Assembly (NCBI GenBank): GCA_028872685.1
Contig: JAPKEI010000090.1
Location: 1-9,292 of the forward strand
Direction of reading: 5' to 3'
DNA length: 9,292 nucleotides
Origin: Verrucomicrobiota bacterium
Lineage (GTDB): Bacteria; Verrucomicrobiota; Verrucomicrobiia; Limisphaerales; UBA1100
Part shown: piece by piece, positions 6,739 to 9,292 of the stretch
Layout of the letters: each line of letters opens with the position of its first letter
Numbering within the stretch: position 1 is the first letter of the stretch
The notes under the pieces: generated by a model
Database searches by the model: none
What the model saw: only the letters and a program-made list of their open reading frames with translations
What the model was told of the DNA's origin: nothing
Translations under genes and position numbers: made by a program

Positions 6739-7124
6739 GCGCTGAAACTTTCGCCGCAGGAACAGGTAGTGGCGGCGTTGGGGTTGTTGACTTTGAAACC
6801 GGAATCTTCGAAGCCGGTTTTGTAGTCCAGCTCGCTGCCGGTGACGTAGAGAGCGCTTTTTGGGTCCACCACGACGCGGATGCCGCAGCTTTCGACGAGG
6901 ATGTCGCGATGGGCGGGGGTGTCCTGCAGATCCATTTTGTACTGCAAGCCGCTGCAGCCACCGCCGGTGACGGCCACGCGCAACACGCCCTCGGGTCGGC
7001 CTTGGCGTTGGAGTAGTCCGGAGACTTTGGTTGCTGCAGCATCGGTAAGCTTCACAAGGCGTTCGTCGCCGGTGCGATAGGTTACTTCGGTTGAGGTTTC
7101 AGTTTTGCGTTTGCCTGCGAGCAT
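6735..7124 (-). CDS. HesB/IscA-type iron-sulfur cluster carrier (A-type)
   Basis: A 129-residue cytoplasmic protein of the HesB/IscA/ErpA/SufA family, which receives Fe-S clusters from a scaffold and passes them to target enzymes. The three conserved cysteine ligands are present: C57 in G-G-G-C-S-G-L-Q-Y, and C121 and C123 in the terminal C-S-C-G-E-S-F. Also typical are L-T-D-A-A-A (26-31), the V-V-V-D-P-K-S-A-L-Y segment (84-93), L-D-Y and N-P-N-A near the end. The first 20 or so residues are polar, rich in Lys/Thr/Glu and not part of the domain. An in-frame TTG at 7130 is possible; ATG at 7124 was preferred. Sequence alone does not tell IscA from ErpA or SufA, so no symbol is given. It heads the minus-strand run and is coupled to the mini-ORF by a 4-nt overlap. 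C80 lies outside the usual ligand set. Confidence 0.93.
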   Translation of the reverse strand: MLAGKRKTETSTEVTYRTGDERLVKLTDAAATKVSGLLQRQGRPEGVLRVAVTGGGCSGLQYKMDLQDTPAHRDILVESCGIRVVVDPKSALYVTGSELDYKTGFEDSGFKVNNPNAATTCSCGESFSA

Positions 7125-7203
7125 GGCCAAGAAGTATATGACAAGGAGGCGCGCGAATAAAGCATTTCAAAAGGGCGTCTTTTTTGAGAGGCTATTTTCC
7201 AGC
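7125..7203. promoter_or_regulatory. Divergent intergenic region carrying promoters for the Fe-S genes and dsbD
   Basis: These 79 bp separate two divergently read genes, so both must be initiated in or near it. On the minus strand TATACT (positions 7138-7133) resembles a -10 box, with only a poor -35 (TTTATT) 17 bp upstream; it would give a very short leader. On the plus strand no convincing -35/-10 pair is seen. An AAGGAGG at 7143-7149 has no start codon at a suitable distance. No clear operator palindrome for IscR, Fur or another regulator was found by eye. Confidence 0.4.
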
Positions 7204-9292
7204 ATGAGGCGGCTGTTTTCCATTTTATTGATGCTAAGCGCGGGCATTGTGTCGGCGCAGGATTTTGATTTTGGGGCCAAAACCAAGGTTTCCCTGCTCG
7301 TAAACCCCGCTCTGGCCAAGTCGGGCAGCACCGTGGAGGTGGGGATGCGGCTGGAAATGCCCGCCGGTTGGCACACGTACTGGCGCAACGCTGGCGAAAA
7401 CGGCACGCCCACTATTATAAAATGGACGCTGCCCAAAGGCATCACCGCCGGCGAAATTCAGTGGCCTGTGCCGGAGAAGGTGGAGTGGTTGGAAATGTTC
7501 ACTTACGCCTACCACGGCGAAGTGCTATTGATCGTGCCTCTCACGCTTTCGGCGGATTTGCCCGCGGGCGAGCACACGCTGGCCGCCAAAGTCGATTGGC
7601 TCGAGTGCGAAGAAACTTGCATCCCCGGCGAAGCGGAAGTGAGCGCGAAGCTGTTCGTCGGTGTGGAAACCAAGCCCGGCTCGCACGCGGAATTGTTCGC
7701 CAAAGCCCGCGCCCAATGGCCTGCCAAAAATGAGACCCCCAAACTCCGCGCCCAATGGGCTGGCTCGCCCAATGCCGATGGCGAGCGCACATTGGAACTT
7801 ATCGTGCCGGTGGACAGTAAAGAAGCCGCCGTGCATTTTCTGCCCTTTGGGACCACGGGCAAGAAATGGGAAATCGCCCACGCCACCACGCTCACAAAAG
7901 GCGAAAATGAATTCACCCTTTCAAAAATTATCACCAGCAAAGACGGCAACTGGCCCACCGAAGTGCGCGGCGTGGTGCGTTTCGAAACAGAAGGCAAAGT
8001 AATCAGCCACGAAACGGCGTTTCAAATTGGGGCGACGGCACCAGAAGGAAAATCGAGCGGTGGTGCTGAGGGCGATTCGTCCAAATCTATTGGGTACATT
8101 TTGAGCTTCGCTTTTTTGGGTGGGTTAATTCTTAACATCATGCCGTGTGTGCTGCCGGTGATCTCGATGAAAATTCTGGGCTTCGTTCAGCAAAGCAATG
8201 AAGCCCCAGGGCGCTTGCGAAACCTTGGGATTACTTATGGGCTGGGCGTGTTTTTTTCGTTCATGGTGTTGGCGGGGATGATGATTGCCGCCAAGAAAGC
8301 AACGGGCATGGCATCGTGGGGAATGCAAATGCAGAGTCCCGTTTTTAATTTGGTTTTGATGGTCGTGGTCACGCTGGTGGCTTTGAATTTATTTGGCGTG
8401 TTCGAGGTCACGTTGGGCGGCGGCAGCGCGATGACGAAGGCCAACGCGTTGGCCAGCCGCGAGGGGTATCTCGGCGCGTTCTTTAATGGCATCCTCGCCA
8501 CAGCGTTGGCCACGCCCTGCACGGCACCGTTTTTGGCCGGCGGCATGGGCGCGGCGCTCACTCAATCCAATGGTGTGATCATTGCGGCCATGACCGCGGT
8601 GGCAGCAGGGTTGGCGTTCCCGTATGTGCTGCTCAGTTTCAAGCCCGGTTGGCTGAAGATACTTCCGAAGCCAGGAGATTGGATGGTGCAGTTCAAACAA
8701 ATCATGGGCTTTCCGATGTTGGCGGCGGCGGTTTGGATTCTGTCTTTCACCGGCCCGATGTTTGGCAAGAGCGGTGTTATGTGGCTGGGTGTGTTGCTAG
8801 TGTTTGTGGGTTTGACGGCGTGGGTGTTTGGGGAATTTACGCAACGCACAGTGGCAAAAAGTTCCAAGCCAATCATCGTGTGCGCGCTCATGTTGATCAG
8901 CGGTTATGGCATGGCATTGGAATGGGGGCTGGACTGGCAACACCGGTGGACTCAAGAGATGAAATGGGAGCGATGGAGCCCTGAAGCCGTCGCGAAAGCC
9001 CGTGCGGCAGGACATCCGGTGTTGGTGGATTTCACCGCCGACTGGTGCCTGACTTGCAAATTCACCAAGGCGGCTGCGATTGACGTGGATTCTGTTATCA
9101 AAAAAATGTCCGATGTGGATGGGGTGGCATTCATTGCGGATTGGACCAACGAGGACCAAACGATCACGAAAGTTTTGCAACAATACCAGCGTGCTGGCGT
9201 GCCGTTGGTGTTGGTTTATCCTTCGGAAGGGGAGGCGATTGTTTTGCCGCCGGTGATGAGTGGGCCCGAAAAGGTCTTGGAAGCATTGGACA
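7204..9292 (+). CDS. dsbD: Thiol:disulfide interchange protein DsbD/ScsB family (3' end beyond window)
   Basis: An inner-membrane protein that carries electrons from cytoplasmic thioredoxin to periplasmic thiols. At least 696 residues are seen, without a stop. Residues 1-18 are a signal peptide (ending V-S-A). Next comes the periplasmic DsbD N-terminal domain with W-H-T-Y-W-R-N-A-G and the redox pair C135-x3-C139 in W-L-E-C-E-E-T-C-I-P-G-E-A-E. A Gly/Ser-rich linker (about 280-294) precedes the membrane domain (about 296-575, eight likely spans) holding C315 in N-I-M-P-C-V-L-P and C439 in A-T-P-C-T-A-P. The C-terminal thioredoxin domain has the active site W-C615-L-T-C618-K. All six transfer cysteines are therefore present. 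An in-frame ATG at 7138 would add 22 Arg/Lys/Phe-rich residues; the ATG at 7204 gives a standard signal peptide. The missing part should be only the end of the thioredoxin domain. Redox partners are not in view. Confidence 0.93.
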   Translation, partial: MRRLFSILLMLSAGIVSAQDFDFGAKTKVSLLVNPALAKSGSTVEVGMRLEMPAGWHTYWRNAGENGTPTIIKWTLPKGITAGEIQWPVPEKVEWLEMFTYAYHGEVLLIVPLTLSADLPAGEHTLAAKVDWLECEETCIPGEAEVSAKLFVGVETKPGSHAELFAKARAQWPAKNETPKLRAQWAGSPNADGERTLELIVPVDSKEAAVHFLPFGTTGKKWEIAHATTLTKGENEFTLSKIITSKDGNWPTEVRGVVRFETEGKVISHETAFQIGATAPEGKSSGGAEGDSSKSIGYILSFAFLGGLILNIMPCVLPVISMKILGFVQQSNEAPGRLRNLGITYGLGVFFSFMVLAGMMIAAKKATGMASWGMQMQSPVFNLVLMVVVTLVALNLFGVFEVTLGGGSAMTKANALASREGYLGAFFNGILATALATPCTAPFLAGGMGAALTQSNGVIIAAMTAVAAGLAFPYVLLSFKPGWLKILPKPGDWMVQFKQIMGFPMLAAAVWILSFTGPMFGKSGVMWLGVLLVFVGLTAWVFGEFTQRTVAKSSKPIIVCALMLISGYGMALEWGLDWQHRWTQEMKWERWSPEAVAKARAAGHPVLVDFTADWCLTCKFTKAAAIDVDSVIKKMSDVDGVAFIADWTNEDQTITKVLQQYQRAGVPLVLVYPSEGEAIVLPPVMSGPEKVLEALD

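Overview
The window looks like a chromosomal piece of a Gram-negative bacterium of the PVC group, most likely Verrucomicrobiota and less likely Planctomycetota. This is inferred from gene content: secreted PQQ-like beta-propellers that begin with a D-W-P-Q-W-R-G-P motif, next to a secreted DUF1080 (3-keto-disaccharide hydrolase family) protein, are very common there. It also fits the fairly high GC content and the near absence of Shine-Dalgarno motifs in front of the genes. No tRNA, rRNA, CRISPR array, insertion sequence or phage gene is visible.

Layout. Positions 1-2569 (+ strand): a small STAS-domain protein, a 21-bp AT-rich inverted repeat, then a full-length Rep/UvrD-type superfamily 1 helicase. 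Positions 2578-7124 (- strand): six closely packed genes transcribed right to left. In transcription order they are a HesB/IscA-type Fe-S carrier, a 35-residue single-membrane-span protein, the co-chaperone HscB, a secreted DUF1080 protein, and two tandem paralogous secreted beta-propellers. Positions 7204-9292 (+ strand): a DsbD/ScsB-type thiol:disulfide interchange protein, cut by the window end, divergent from the Fe-S genes across a 79-bp gap.

How the parts fit. IscA-type protein, mini-protein and HscB form a translationally coupled Fe-S assembly unit: they overlap by 4 and 8 nt. The DUF1080 and propeller genes form a second, envelope-directed unit that probably concerns periplasmic carbohydrate use or envelope assembly. 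The gaps between the two units (36, 66 and 20 nt) would allow one long transcript. DsbD would bring electrons from the cytoplasm to periplasmic cysteines.

Most of the window is ordinary housekeeping and envelope content. The points most worth a second look are the unlisted 35-aa membrane ORF wedged into the iscA-hscB overlap, the 91-residue C-terminal tail on one of the two propellers (possibly BamE-like), and the long AT-rich hairpin directly in front of the helicase.
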